Shown here one piece after another: positions 11,058 to 21,251 of a DNA stretch of 64,000 nucleotides. A program made the translations under genes and the position numbers. Where the stretch lies: contig NZ_JALBGV010000010.1 in NCBI RefSeq assembly GCF_023006505.1, forward strand, positions 1-64,000, read 5' to 3'. The notes beneath the pieces were generated by a model. The model was not told the DNA's origin. It did no database searches and saw only the letters and a list, made by a program, of their open reading frames with translations. The stretch is from Neorhizobium sp. SHOUNA12A (GTDB lineage Bacteria > Pseudomonadota > Alphaproteobacteria > Rhizobiales > Rhizobiaceae). Numbering within the stretch: position 1 is the first letter of the stretch; every line of letters starts with the position of its first letter.

Positions 11058-12272
11058 GTGCAGGTCTCCTGCATTGATGGGCTGATGAACGGGGCTGCCT
11101 TTTTCCTCGCGGTGAATTTTATCATCGCCATGTGTTTCGGTGCGGTTTTTGTTGTGGTTTCCACGCGCAGCCGCTCGCGGACGGCTGCGCTCTGGTTTGC
11201 CGCCGCTTTTACCATCGCCTCGCTCTCGTCAGTCTGTGAGTTGCTGGTCGCCTATGCGTATCTCACGAAATTCTGGGCAATCTGCGCCTTCGCATCGGTG
11301 CTCTGCGGCATGACCTTGCTCAGGGTCGGTATCGGCACTCTCTACGGCCGGAAGGTCGCGCCTGTCTGGGCAGGCTGTTTCCTTGTGACGGGCATCTGCC
11401 TCGACCTGCTGATCTACGACCTGCCTCGGGGAACCGCCGCACATGCCTTTTCCTACCAGACACCGTTTGCCTTGGCGCTCCTTTCGAGTGCGGCGGCCAT
11501 CTTTTCATCGACCCGCCGGCTGGCGATCGACCGGGCGCTTGGTTATCTGCTGCTGGCGACCGGCCTGCATTTTTTCGCAAAGGCGAGCCTTGCCGTGATC
11601 GCGGGGGCGGGCACGACCGCCAAGGATTATATCGGCACCAATTACGCGCTGATCTCACAAAGCTCGACTGCAGTGCTGATGGTCGCGGTCGGATTGACGC
11701 TGCTGTCGGTTCTGGTCCTGGAGATCATGGCGGACGAGCGCAGCAATTCGGAGAAGGACGCGCTTTCTGGTCTTGCCAATCGCCGCGGCTTCGAGAACGG
11801 CGTCAAGGCGGCGATGGCGCTGGCGCCGAAGGCCGGGCACGCGGTGATCATCTGCGATCTCGATCATTTCAAGCGCATCAACGACACCTACGGCCATCAC
11901 GGTGGTGATCTGGTGATCCAGGCCTTCAGCGATCTGTTGCAGACGAGCGCCGCCAAGAATGCCGTGGTCGGCCGCATCGGCGGCGAGGAGTTCGCGATCT
12001 TCATCCCCAGTACGACGCTCGACATGGCGACGCTGTTTGCGCAGGCGCTCCGGGGCGGAACGATGGGAATAACGGTCAGCGCGCTCCCGTCCTCCTTTGC
12101 CGTGACTGCAAGTTTCGGCGTGGCGGAACTTGCGCCGGGAGGCGATCTTGCGGGAGCCATGCGAGACGCCGATGCTGCTCTCTACGAGGCCAAGCGCTCC
12201 GGCCGCAACCGCGTCAGGCAGGCGAGGCATATCGGCTCTCCGCAGCCGAAATCCATCAAAGCCGTCAAATGA
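11058..12272 (+). CDS. Membrane-bound diguanylate cyclase (GGDEF)
   Basis: The N-terminal half (residues ~10-225) contains about six hydrophobic segments. It is followed by a GGDEF domain with D-A-L-S-G-L-A-N-R-R and the active-site motif G-G-E-E-F at about residues 308-312, so the enzyme should make cyclic di-GMP from two GTP. No canonical RxxD inhibitory site is visible five residues before the motif. The first start is GTG 11058. ATG 11085 (M-N-G-A-A-F-F) is equally plausible and would shorten it by nine residues. A strong terminator follows. Confidence 0.88.
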   Translation: MQVSCIDGLMNGAAFFLAVNFIIAMCFGAVFVVVSTRSRSRTAALWFAAAFTIASLSSVCELLVAYAYLTKFWAICAFASVLCGMTLLRVGIGTLYGRKVAPVWAGCFLVTGICLDLLIYDLPRGTAAHAFSYQTPFALALLSSAAAIFSSTRRLAIDRALGYLLLATGLHFFAKASLAVIAGAGTTAKDYIGTNYALISQSSTAVLMVAVGLTLLSVLVLEIMADERSNSEKDALSGLANRRGFENGVKAAMALAPKAGHAVIICDLDHFKRINDTYGHHGGDLVIQAFSDLLQTSAAKNAVVGRIGGEEFAIFIPSTTLDMATLFAQALRGGTMGITVSALPSSFAVTASFGVAELAPGGDLAGAMRDADAALYEAKRSGRNRVRQARHIGSPQPKSIKAVK

Positions 12273-12298
12273 AAACGGCCGCCGAAGCAGCCGTTTTC
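12271..12298. terminator. Bidirectional-type terminator hairpin
   Basis: Perfect 9-bp arms GAAAACGGC and GCCGTTTTC enclose a 10-nt loop at the stop of the diguanylate cyclase gene. The T-rich 3' arm (and A-rich 5' arm) means it could act for both this gene and the convergent hydrolase gene ending at 12320. Confidence 0.6.
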
Positions 12299-12319
12299 GC
12301 CAACAATTTTTGAAAGCGA

Positions 12320-12997
12320 TCAGCGAATGCGCTTGGCTGCCGGTTCAGGCACCAATTCGCCGTTGAGGCGGCGGTCGAGATAATCCTCGCATTCGCCCAT
12401 CAGCGTGTCCACCTGGCCGTTGAAGAAGTGATTGGCGCCCTCGACTATCCGATGGGTGATCAGAATGCCCTTCTGCGTCTTCAACTTTTCCACGAGCCCG
12501 TTGACGTCCTTTTCGGGGGCCACCTTGTCGCTGTCGCCGTTGATGATCAGGCCGGACGACGGGCAGGGCGCAAGGAACGAGAAGTCGTAGATGTTCGGCT
12601 GCGGCGCGATCGACATGAAACCCTCGATCTCAGGACGGCGCATCAGGAGCTGCATACCGATCCAGGCGCCGAAGGAATAACCCGCGACCCAACAGCTCTT
12701 CGAATCGGGATGCAGGCTCTGCACCCAGTCGAGCGCCGAGGCGGCATCCGAAAGCTCTCCGGCGCCGTGGTCGAATTCGCCCTGGCTGCGACCGATGCTG
12801 CGGAAATTGAACCGGAGTGTCGTAAAACCGCGCTTCTGGAACATGTAGAAGAGCTGGTAGACGATCTGGTTGTTCATCGTGCCGCCAAACTGCGGGTGCG
12901 GGTGCAGGACGATGGCGATCGGGGCGCTCTTTTCCTTGGATGGCTGGTAACGACCTTCAAGGCGGCCGGCTGGGCCGTTGAAAATGACTTCGGGCAT
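12320..12997 (-). CDS. Alpha/beta hydrolase
   Basis: The 225-residue protein starts at M-P-E-V-I-F (ATG 12997). A longer frame to 13039 lacks conserved sequence. The fold is shown by L-H-P-H-P near residue 32, the nucleophile elbow G-Y-S-F-G near residue 98, and a terminal histidine in G-A-N-H-F-F. These match the dienelactone-hydrolase-like serine hydrolases common in proteobacteria, which have no assigned substrate. It is transcribed divergently from the suf operon, so its 5' region abuts the iron-responsive sites there. Confidence 0.8.
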   Translation of the reverse strand: MPEVIFNGPAGRLEGRYQPSKEKSAPIAIVLHPHPQFGGTMNNQIVYQLFYMFQKRGFTTLRFNFRSIGRSQGEFDHGAGELSDAASALDWVQSLHPDSKSCWVAGYSFGAWIGMQLLMRRPEIEGFMSIAPQPNIYDFSFLAPCPSSGLIINGDSDKVAPEKDVNGLVEKLKTQKGILITHRIVEGANHFFNGQVDTLMGECEDYLDRRLNGELVPEPAAKRIR

Positions 12998-13051
12998 CGG
13001 TACTCCGGTCAATATGTTCAGGTTCCAAACGAGTATCACGTCGAGTTTGAC

Positions 13052-13080
13052 TTGACGAAGACGCTCAGCTTTTCTAAACT
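13052..13080 (+). promoter_or_regulatory. suf operon promoter (-35/-10)
   Basis: TTGACG at 13052-13057 and TAAACT at 13075-13080 are separated by 17 bp, a good match to a housekeeping sigma promoter, and point toward the suf operon starting at 13240. The iron boxes overlap both elements. No transcript data are available, so this is a sequence prediction. Confidence 0.5.
13053..13067 (+). promoter_or_regulatory. RirA-type IRO box
   Basis: TGA-CGAAGACGC-TCA is an exact match to the rhizobial iron-responsive operator core TGA-N9-TCA bound by the Fe-S regulator RirA. It overlaps the predicted -35 element of the suf promoter, the position expected for repression when iron is sufficient. The core is short and can occur by chance. 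The location upstream of an Fe-S assembly operon is the main support. Confidence 0.55.
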
Positions 13081-13083
13081 CAG

Positions 13084-13100
13084 CTTAGAACCATTCGAAA
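13084..13100 (+). promoter_or_regulatory. ICE-type (Irr) box
   Basis: CTTAGAACCATTCGAAA matches the rhizobial iron control element TTTAGAA-N3-TTCTAAA at all but two of the 14 defined positions. It begins 3 bp after the predicted -10 hexamer and so covers the likely transcription start. Irr, a Fur-family regulator active under low haem/iron, binds such sites. Adjacent TTCTAA at 13072-13077 forms a further inverted repeat with TTAGAA at 13085-13090. Confidence 0.6.
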
Positions 13101-13239
13101 CTTTGGGCTGCATGCTGGATGCGCGCCCGATGCGATGTCTCTTACGGCAAGGCCGACGGAAATTTCAAGGAAAATGCGGGTTCCCCGTCCGCCCCATCTG
13201 TAATTCAACATCTATCTAGAAACGGAAGCCGATCAGGCA

Positions 13240-14406
13240 ATGGCGCTGAACCGCACATATCTGGACTGGAACGCGACCGCGCCCTTGAGCGCGCCGGCCC
13301 GCGCCGCCATGCTGGATGCGTTGCAATTGCCGGGAAACGCCTCGTCGGTTCACGGCGAGGGCAGGGCGGCACGCGCCGCAATCGACAAGGCGCGCCAGCA
13401 GGTGGCGGCGCTGGTCGGTGCAGAGCCGGCGCATGTGACCTTCGTCAGCGGCGCGACGGAAGCTGCCAATCACGTGCTGACCCCGGATTTCCGGATGGGC
13501 CGGGCGCCTTTGGCGATGAGCCGTGTCTATGTCTCTGCGATCGAGCATCCGGCGATCCGCGAAGGCGGTCGTTTCGATCCGGCCCAGGTGACCGAAGTGC
13601 CGGTGACGCCGGCGGGTATCGTCGATCTTTCCGCACTTGAGGCGCTGCTGGCCGAACACGACCGGAGCGTCGGCATGCCGATGGTCGCTGTCATGCTGGT
13701 CAATAACGAGACCGGCATTGTTCAGCCCGTGGCAGACGTTGCGGCGATCGCCCATGCCCATGGCGGCTTGATGGTGGTGGACGCCGTGCAGGCGGTCGGC
13801 CGTATCCCGGTGGACATCAATGCGCTGGATGCGGATTTCCTGATCCTGTCGTCGCACAAGATCGGCGGTCCGAAGGGCGTCGGCGCACTCGTTTCGCGCG
13901 GCGAAGTGCTGATGCCGAAACCGCTCATCCGCGGCGGCGGCCAGGAAAAGGGCCATCGGTCCGGCACGGAAAATTTCCATGCCGTCGTCGGGTTCGGTGC
14001 GGCGGCCCAGGCCGTGCGTGAAAACCTTCATGACCGCAATGCCGGGATCGAAGAGTTGCGCAACCGGCTGGAAGCGGGAATGCGCCAGGCTGCCCCGGAT
14101 GCGATCATCCATGGCGAGGGAGTTCTGCGTGTGGCGAATACCTGCTTTTTCACTTTGCCGGGGCTGAAATCGGAAACCGGGCAGATCGCTTTCGATCTCG
14201 AAGGTATCGCGCTGTCCGCCGGCTCCGCCTGTTCGGCGGGAAAGGTCGGCGAAAGCCATGTTCTGACGGCGATGGGGCATGATCCGAAGCTCGGTGCTTT
14301 GCGGATTTCGCTCGGCCTCGACACGACGGAAGATGATATCGCGCGGGCGCTGGCCGCCTTCGCCAAGATTGCCGGCCGGCGAAAACCGGCGGGCGAGGCG
14401 GCGTGA
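13240..14406 (+). CDS. Cysteine desulfurase, NifS/IscS-like (first gene of suf operon)
   Basis: A 388-residue PLP-dependent fold-type I enzyme that removes sulfur from L-cysteine for Fe-S cluster assembly. The PLP lysine sits in S-S-H-K-I-G-G-P-K near residue 207. The catalytic cysteine is in S-A-G-S-A-C-S-A-G-K near residue 330, on the longer loop typical of group I (NifS/IscS) enzymes, unlike the group II SufS encoded later in the operon. In Agrobacterium the equivalent first gene is called sufS2 as I recall, so I leave the symbol blank. It follows the iron-regulated promoter directly. Confidence 0.9.
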   Translation: MALNRTYLDWNATAPLSAPARAAMLDALQLPGNASSVHGEGRAARAAIDKARQQVAALVGAEPAHVTFVSGATEAANHVLTPDFRMGRAPLAMSRVYVSAIEHPAIREGGRFDPAQVTEVPVTPAGIVDLSALEALLAEHDRSVGMPMVAVMLVNNETGIVQPVADVAAIAHAHGGLMVVDAVQAVGRIPVDINALDADFLILSSHKIGGPKGVGALVSRGEVLMPKPLIRGGGQEKGHRSGTENFHAVVGFGAAAQAVRENLHDRNAGIEELRNRLEAGMRQAAPDAIIHGEGVLRVANTCFFTLPGLKSETGQIAFDLEGIALSAGSACSAGKVGESHVLTAMGHDPKLGALRISLGLDTTEDDIARALAAFAKIAGRRKPAGEAA

Positions 14407-14554
14407 CCGCTTCCAAAATTGCGCATGCGCAAATTTCCGCTTGCCAAAAGGTGTGAAAACCGCCTTCTGGCGCCTACATAAGGGAGGCAACTGTCCCCCC
14501 GGATTGATGACAAGAATTGCCGGAATTTGAACCGGCAAGATTTGGAGTATGAAC

Positions 14555-16023
<1,469 letters not shown>

Positions 16024-16024
<1 letters not shown>

Positions 16025-16338
16025 TGGAAGCGAAGTCGGACGTTATCGTTGCCCATCTGCATTGCATCCGCAATCGTCATGAACTGGGAGAGAGTGAAAC
16101 GTCAGGCTGCTTCTTCTGTCTTGAGACATTTCCGGCGAAACACGTCTGGGAATGGATTTACGAGACGAAGGACGATGAAGAACGTCTCACCGCGATGTGC
16201 CCTAAATGCGGAATCGATGCGGTGATTGGAGACGCGTCAGGCTACCCGGTTACTGACGTGCGATTTTTGGAAAGAATGAGACGCCAGTGGTTTGATATTC
16301 CACCGCCATGGCCGATTGAAGGAACTGGAAATGCTTGA
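16024..16338 (+). CDS. Small CxxC protein inserted between sufB and sufC
   Basis: This 104-residue acidic protein has two C-x-x-C pairs, C-F-F-C near residue 30 and C-P-K-C near residue 60, spaced like a zinc-ribbon or rubredoxin-like metal site. Trp/Tyr-rich segments (H-V-W-E-W-I-Y) flank the first pair. It overlaps the sufB stop by ATGA at 5' and overlaps the sufC start by 8 nt at 3', so it is translated as part of the operon. I do not recognise a named Suf family. Homology to a family of small cytoplasmic proteins is possible but unverified. Confidence 0.75.
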
Positions 16339-17086
16339 GATCAAGAACCTGCACGCCCGCATCGCCGAAGACGGCACCGAGATCATCCGCGGCCTGAACC
16401 TCACCGTGAAGGCCGGCGAAATCGCGGCTATCATGGGGCCGAACGGCTCCGGCAAGTCGACCCTCTCCTACATCCTGTCGGGCCGCCAGGATTACGAAGT
16501 CACCGAGGGTGACATCCTCTATAACGGCGAGAGCATTCTGGAACTCGACCCGGCCGAGCGCGCCTCCAAGGGCATCTTCCTCGCCTTCCAGTACCCGCTC
16601 GAAATTCCGGGCGTCGCCACCATGCAGTTCCTGAAGGTTGCGATGAACGAGCAGCGCAAGGCGCGCGGCGAAGCGGAACTGACGACGCCGGACTTCATCC
16701 GCCGCGTCAAGGAGGCCGCCGACAAGCTGAAGATCGACCAGGCCATGCTGCGCCGCCCGCTCAACGTCGGTTTCTCCGGCGGCGAAAAGAAGCGCGCCGA
16801 AATCCTGCAAATGGCGCTGCTCGAGCCGAAGCTTTGCATTCTCGACGAGACCGATAGCGGCCTCGACATCGACGCGCTGAAGATCGTCGCCGACGGCGTC
16901 AACGCGCTGAAGTCGCCGGACCGCGCCACCATCGTCATCACCCATTACCAGCGCCTGCTCGACTACATCGTGCCGGACACGGTTCATGTGCTCTACAAGG
17001 GCCAGATCATCCGCTCCGGCGACAAGGCGCTTGCGCTTGAGCTGGAAGAGAACGGCTATGCCGATATCATCGGAGAAGCGGCTTAA
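16331..17086 (+). CDS. sufC: Fe-S assembly ATPase SufC
   Basis: The 251-residue ABC-type ATPase has Walker A G-P-N-G-S-G-K-S-T near residue 36, signature F-S-G-G-E-K-K-R, and Walker B C-I-L-D-E-T-D-S-G-L-D. The SufC-type E-T-D-S replaces the E-P-T-S of transporters. It drives conformational change in the SufBC2D scaffold. ATG 16331 with GGA just upstream gives the canonical M-L-E-I-K-N start. It overlaps the CxxC gene by 8 nt. Confidence 0.97.
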   Translation: MLEIKNLHARIAEDGTEIIRGLNLTVKAGEIAAIMGPNGSGKSTLSYILSGRQDYEVTEGDILYNGESILELDPAERASKGIFLAFQYPLEIPGVATMQFLKVAMNEQRKARGEAELTTPDFIRRVKEAADKLKIDQAMLRRPLNVGFSGGEKKRAEILQMALLEPKLCILDETDSGLDIDALKIVADGVNALKSPDRATIVITHYQRLLDYIVPDTVHVLYKGQIIRSGDKALALELEENGYADIIGEAA

Positions 17087-17111
17087 GCGGCCCGAAGGGA
17101 AGGATGTTGTC

Positions 17112-18386
17112 ATGAACATGCAGACGACAAGCCGCCTCACGGCTGCGGAAACCGCGCTGGTCGAAGCCTTCGGCGCGCAGATCGGCGAACTGCCGGGCAA
17201 TGGCGCCGTGATCGGCACGCGGGACAGGCTTCTGGACGATCTCAAGAAGTCCGGCCTGCCGACCCGCCGCATCGAGGCCTGGCATTATACCGACCTCAAG
17301 AACCTGCTGCGTGTCCTCCCGGACGCCGCTACCGTTTCGGCAATCGATCCGGCCGCGCCTCTGGTCGAGGGATCGAAGGTCCTTTCGATCCTGCAGGGTA
17401 CTGCCGATGCGAAGGCCGCCGTTGACGGTGTCGAGATCGCGCTCTTCAGGGACAGGCTCGCCGACGGCTTGGCCGCGGCCGGCCTGACGGCGCTCGACAA
17501 GGACGACGCGATCGGCCGCATCAACGGCAGCTTCGTGCGTGATGGTTATGCGATCACTGTTCCGGCCAATACTGAATTGGATGCGCCGATCGAACTGCAG
17601 GCTCTGCACGGCGCGGGCCAGGTCCATACGCGCTTTCCGGTCTCGTTCGGCGCTGCTTCGAAGGCGACGATCATCGAGCGTCACCGGTCGGTGGCGGAAG
17701 GTTCAGCGCTTGTGTCCTCAATCAGTGACATCGCACTGGAGGACGGCGCTGACATCACCTGGATCATCCTGCAGCAACAGGCCGCAGAGGACACCCATCT
17801 CGGCCAGATCCGCGTAAAGCTCGGCACCGATGCCAAGCTGCGCCTTTTCGTCATCAATGCCGGCGGAAAGCTGGTGCGCCAGGAACTGCGCATCGACGTG
17901 GCCGGCGAGGGTGCCGAACTGACGCTGCGCGGCGTCAACCTGCTCGGCGCGGAAAGCCACACCGACGTCACGCTGGTTCTCGGCCACAACGTGCCGAACA
18001 CCAACTCGACGGAAATCATCCGCAACGTCGTGTTCGACCGCGCCAACGGCGTCTTCCAGGGCATGATCCGGGTCGCTCCGGACGCACAGAAGACAGACGC
18101 CAAGATGTCCTGCAACACGCTTCTGTTGACCGACGATGGCGGGTTCTCGGCCAAGCCCGAGCTCGAAATCTTCGCCGACGACGTGGTCTGCGGCCATGGC
18201 GCGACGGTTGCCGATATCGAGAGCAGCCATCTCTTCTACCTGATGGCGCGCGGCGTTCCGGAAAACAAGGCGCGGGCCATGCTGGTCAATGCCTTCGTTG
18301 CCGAGATCGTCGAGGAACTCGAGGAAGAAAAGCTGGTCGAGGCGCTGGAAGGCGTCATCTCGGCCTGGCTTGAAAAACACGCCTGA
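17112..18386 (+). CDS. sufD: Fe-S cluster assembly protein SufD
   Basis: The 424-residue SufD partner of SufB in the scaffold complex carries the conserved V-C-G-H-G-A-T-V segment near residue 360, whose histidine contributes to cluster assembly, and the C-terminal R-G-V-P-E-N-K-A-R motif. ATG 17112 is preceded by AAGGA nine bases upstream. The longer open frame starting at 16986 overlaps sufC and is not conserved sequence. It is 25 nt downstream of sufC and 13 nt before sufS. Confidence 0.95.
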   Translation: MNMQTTSRLTAAETALVEAFGAQIGELPGNGAVIGTRDRLLDDLKKSGLPTRRIEAWHYTDLKNLLRVLPDAATVSAIDPAAPLVEGSKVLSILQGTADAKAAVDGVEIALFRDRLADGLAAAGLTALDKDDAIGRINGSFVRDGYAITVPANTELDAPIELQALHGAGQVHTRFPVSFGAASKATIIERHRSVAEGSALVSSISDIALEDGADITWIILQQQAAEDTHLGQIRVKLGTDAKLRLFVINAGGKLVRQELRIDVAGEGAELTLRGVNLLGAESHTDVTLVLGHNVPNTNSTEIIRNVVFDRANGVFQGMIRVAPDAQKTDAKMSCNTLLLTDDGGFSAKPELEIFADDVVCGHGATVADIESSHLFYLMARGVPENKARAMLVNAFVAEIVEELEEEKLVEALEGVISAWLEKHA

Positions 18387-18399
18387 GAAGGGGCCTGAC

Positions 18400-19641
18400 A
18401 TGGACCAGAGTGTACCCTCGACGACCTACGATGTGGAAGCGATCCGCCGGGATTTTCCGATCCTGTCGACGATGGTGCACGGCAAGCCGCTGGTCTATCT
18501 CGACAACGGCGCCTCGGCCCAGAAGCCGCAGGTGGTGATCGACGCGATCAGCCACGCCTATTCGAGCGAATATGCGAACGTCCATCGCGGCCTGCATTTC
18601 CTCTCGAATGCCGCGACCGAAGCCTATGAGGCGTCGCGCGAAAAGGTGCGCCGGTTCCTGAATGCCGGTTCGGTGGACGAGATCGTCTTCACCAAAAACT
18701 CGACCGAGGCGATCAACACGGTCGCCTACGGCTGGGGCATGCCGAATATCGGCGCCGACGACGAGATCGTCGTGACGATCATGGAGCACCATTCCAACAT
18801 CGTGCCTTGGCATTTCATCCGCGAGCGGCAGGGCGCCAAGCTCGTCTGGGTGCCGGTCGACGACGAGGGTGCCTTCCATATCGAGGATTTCGAAAAGTCT
18901 CTCACCGAAAAGACCAAGCTCGTCGCCATCACCCATATGTCGAACGCGCTCGGCACCGTGGTTCCGGTCAAGGAAGTCTGCCGCATCGCCCACGAGCGCG
19001 GCATTCCGGTTCTGATCGACGGCAGCCAGGGCGCCGTGCACATGCCGGTCGATGTCTGCGACATCGATTGCGACTGGTACGTGATGACCGGCCACAAGCT
19101 TTACGGTCCGTCCGGTATCGGCGTGCTTTACGGCAAGTCGGACCGGTTGAAGGAGATGCGGCCGTTCCAGGGCGGCGGCGAGATGATCGTCGACGTCACC
19201 GAGGATATCGTCACTTACAACGATCCGCCGCATCGTTTCGAGGCGGGTACGCCGCCGATCGTCCAGGCGATCGGGCTCGGTTACGCGCTCGACTACATGG
19301 ACAAGATCGGCCGCGCCGCGATCGCCCGCCACGAAGCGGACCTAGCCGCCTACGCTGCCGAACGCCTGCGCGCCATCAACTCGCTGCGGATCATCGGCAA
19401 TGCGCCCGGCAAGGGCGGCATCTTCTCTTTCGAGCTTGCGGGCATCCATGCCCATGACGTCTCGATGGTGATCGACCGCAAGGGCGTGGCGGTCCGCGCC
19501 GGCACCCATTGCGCCATGCCGCTCTTGAAGCGCTTCGGCGTCACCTCCACATGCAGGGCATCGTTCGGCATGTATAATACACGTGCCGAAGTGGATGCGC
19601 TGGCCGATGCGCTCGACTACGCACGAAATTTCTTTGCTTGA
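18400..19641 (+). CDS. sufS: Cysteine desulfurase SufS (group II)
   Basis: A 413-residue PLP enzyme supplying persulfide sulfur to the scaffold. The PLP lysine lies in T-G-H-K-L-Y-G-P-S-G. The active-site cysteine lies in R-A-G-T-H-C-A-M-P-L, the group II SufS signature that normally needs a sulfur acceptor such as SufE or SufU. No sufE or sufU is present in this operon, so the acceptor must be encoded elsewhere or be replaced. ATG 18400 follows the sufD stop by 13 nt. Confidence 0.95.
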   Translation: MDQSVPSTTYDVEAIRRDFPILSTMVHGKPLVYLDNGASAQKPQVVIDAISHAYSSEYANVHRGLHFLSNAATEAYEASREKVRRFLNAGSVDEIVFTKNSTEAINTVAYGWGMPNIGADDEIVVTIMEHHSNIVPWHFIRERQGAKLVWVPVDDEGAFHIEDFEKSLTEKTKLVAITHMSNALGTVVPVKEVCRIAHERGIPVLIDGSQGAVHMPVDVCDIDCDWYVMTGHKLYGPSGIGVLYGKSDRLKEMRPFQGGGEMIVDVTEDIVTYNDPPHRFEAGTPPIVQAIGLGYALDYMDKIGRAAIARHEADLAAYAAERLRAINSLRIIGNAPGKGGIFSFELAGIHAHDVSMVIDRKGVAVRAGTHCAMPLLKRFGVTSTCRASFGMYNTRAEVDALADALDYARNFFA

Positions 19642-19652
19642 GGACTATTGCC

Positions 19653-20033
19653 ATGGCCGCCGATGAAACGGAATTGAAGTGGGATGCCCGCGAAGGACTG
19701 ATCCAATCCGCTATTCCGGCCGATGAGTTGGCGCGACTGAGCGACGACGTGATCGGAGCGCTGAAAACGGTCTATGATCCGGAAATCCCCGCCGACATCT
19801 TCGAACTCGGTCTGATCTACAAGATCGACATCGAGGACGACCGCATGGTGAAGATCCTGATGACGCTGACAGCGCCAGGTTGCCCGGTCGCCGGCGAAAT
19901 GCCGGGCTGGGTGGAAAACGCCGTCGGCGCCGTAGAAGGCGTGTCCGGCGTCGAAGTCGAGATGACCTTCGATCCGCCGTGGACGCCGGAGCGCATGTCC
20001 GAAGAAGCCCAGGTGGCTGTCGGTTGGTATTGA
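19653..20033 (+). CDS. SUF-system DUF59 protein (SufT-like)
   Basis: This 126-residue MIP18/DUF59 domain protein begins M-A-A-D-E-T at ATG 19653, with GAGGA eleven bases upstream. Conserved features are V-Y-D-P-E-I-P-A-D-I-F-E-L-G-L and the cysteine in T-A-P-G-C-P-V-A-G. Such proteins act as accessory carriers in Fe-S maturation and typically sit in suf operons between sufS and sufA, as here. Names differ between organisms (sufT, sufX), so no symbol is assigned. Confidence 0.9.
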   Translation: MAADETELKWDAREGLIQSAIPADELARLSDDVIGALKTVYDPEIPADIFELGLIYKIDIEDDRMVKILMTLTAPGCPVAGEMPGWVENAVGAVEGVSGVEVEMTFDPPWTPERMSEEAQVAVGWY

Positions 20034-20110
20034 TCGATTAATCGGTCGGTACTACATTTGAATCGTGAAACACCGGACCTTGAATCCGTGTGCGGAAGGA
20101 GACTGAGCCC

Positions 20111-20500
20111 ATGGGCTTCGCCATTATGACCATGACCGATGCCGCTGCGACCCGCGTCAAACAGCTCGTTGCCAATTCCGGAACGGAGGCCAAGGGCCTG
20201 CGCGTCGGGATCAAGAAAGGCGGCTGCGCCGGCATGGAATACACAGTCGATCTCGTCACCGAGCCGAATGCAAAGGACGACATGATCGAGCACGACGGCG
20301 CGAGCGTCTGGATCGAACCTTCCGCCGTGCTTTATCTCCTCGGCACCCAGATGGATTTCGAAGTCACGCAGATGCGCTCAGGCTTCACCTTCGTCAATCC
20401 GAACCAGACGTCTGCCTGCGGCTGCGGCGAGTCGGTCGAACTGAAGCCTGCGGATCTCGCTGCGCTCGCAAAGCAGCGCGAAGCCGAAGTCCACGCCTGA
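20111..20500 (+). CDS. sufA: A-type Fe-S carrier SufA
   Basis: The 129-residue A-type carrier has the three conserved cysteines, in K-G-G-C-A-G-M-E-Y and in A-C-G-C-G-E-S. It receives clusters from the scaffold and passes them to apoproteins. ATG 20111 is preceded by AAGGAG. It closes the suf operon. The convergent GntR gene ends six bases later, leaving little space for a dedicated terminator. Confidence 0.95.
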   Translation: MGFAIMTMTDAAATRVKQLVANSGTEAKGLRVGIKKGGCAGMEYTVDLVTEPNAKDDMIEHDGASVWIEPSAVLYLLGTQMDFEVTQMRSGFTFVNPNQTSACGCGESVELKPADLAALAKQREAEVHA

Positions 20501-20505
20501 TTACC

Positions 20506-21129
20506 TCATGAATTCGTCAGATAGGCGAGGAGTGTCTCCATTGCTCTTCGCGCGGCGTCGGCGTCGCCCGTCCGGATGGCACGGATGACGGCGACATGCT
20601 GCGTTACCGCCTGATCCAGCCGTTCGATAGAGGCCGTCGAAAACCACCGCCGCCGCGAATGGGTCTGGAGCGGCGCCAGCGCCGAGGTTAGGAACCGGTT
20701 GGGGCAGGCCTCCTCGAGGGTCTCGTCAAAACGCTTGTCGGCATCCAGGAAGCCGTGAATGTCACCGGTCGCCGCTGCGGCACCCATTGCCTTGGCGCAG
20801 TCGAGCAGGGCGCTGCGCTGCTCATCGCTGGCATGTTCCGCCACCAAGGCTGCTGCAACCGGTTCAAGCTGGCGCCGCACCTGCATGATGCTGTCGTGGT
20901 CGCTCTCGATGATCTCGGTGACCTGCAGCCCGACGCGCGGGCGCACCCGCATCAATCCCTGCCATTCGAGTTTCTGGATCGCTTCGCGCACTGGCGTGCG
21001 GCCTTGTCCCGCAAGGCCGATGAGCTGCTTTTCCGTAACCAGCGCACCGGGCGGCAGCTCCATGGTGACGATCAGGGTTTCAAGCCGGTGATAGGCCTGT
21101 CTGCTGAGCGGTTCTGCTTCGGATGCCAT
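20506..21129 (-). CDS. GntR-family regulator (FadR/FCD subclass)
   Basis: The 207-residue protein has an N-terminal winged helix-turn-helix (A-Y-H-R-L-E-T-L-I through G-R-T-P-V-R-E-A-I-Q-K-L) and an all-helical C-terminal FCD ligand domain with R-R-Q-L-E-P and H-V-A-V-I-R-A-I metal/ligand histidines. It should repress transcription and respond to a small carboxylate-type metabolite. ATG 21129 has AGAGGA upstream. Two identical palindromes just upstream (21141-21152 and 21188-21199) are likely its own operators. Confidence 0.85.
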   Translation of the reverse strand: MASEAEPLSRQAYHRLETLIVTMELPPGALVTEKQLIGLAGQGRTPVREAIQKLEWQGLMRVRPRVGLQVTEIIESDHDSIMQVRRQLEPVAAALVAEHASDEQRSALLDCAKAMGAAAATGDIHGFLDADKRFDETLEEACPNRFLTSALAPLQTHSRRRWFSTASIERLDQAVTQHVAVIRAIRTGDADAARRAMETLLAYLTNS

Positions 21130-21140
21130 GGTGATCCTCT

Positions 21141-21199
21141 CTGATATATCAGAAGCTGGCATGTCGCATTTGGAATGGCAAGCCGGGCTGATATATCAG
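21141..21199 (-). promoter_or_regulatory. Paired palindromic operator (GntR autoregulation)
   Basis: The perfect 12-bp palindrome CTGATATATCAG occurs at 21141-21152 and again at 21188-21199, 47 bp apart centre to centre, directly before the GntR start. The spacing is about four and a half helical turns. Two identical sites in one short promoter are unlikely by chance and suggest binding by two dimers, perhaps with looping. Confidence 0.7.
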
Positions 21200-21251
21200 T
21201 CTGCGGTATTCAGTTGTTCGTCGGCGTTCTTGGCGGCCAGAGGCGCTTTGG

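Noticed and set aside
14419..14432. Palindrome TTGCGCATGCGCAA between the first desulfurase gene and sufB
   Set aside because: It could be a regulator site but matches no iron box and no promoter is clear around it.
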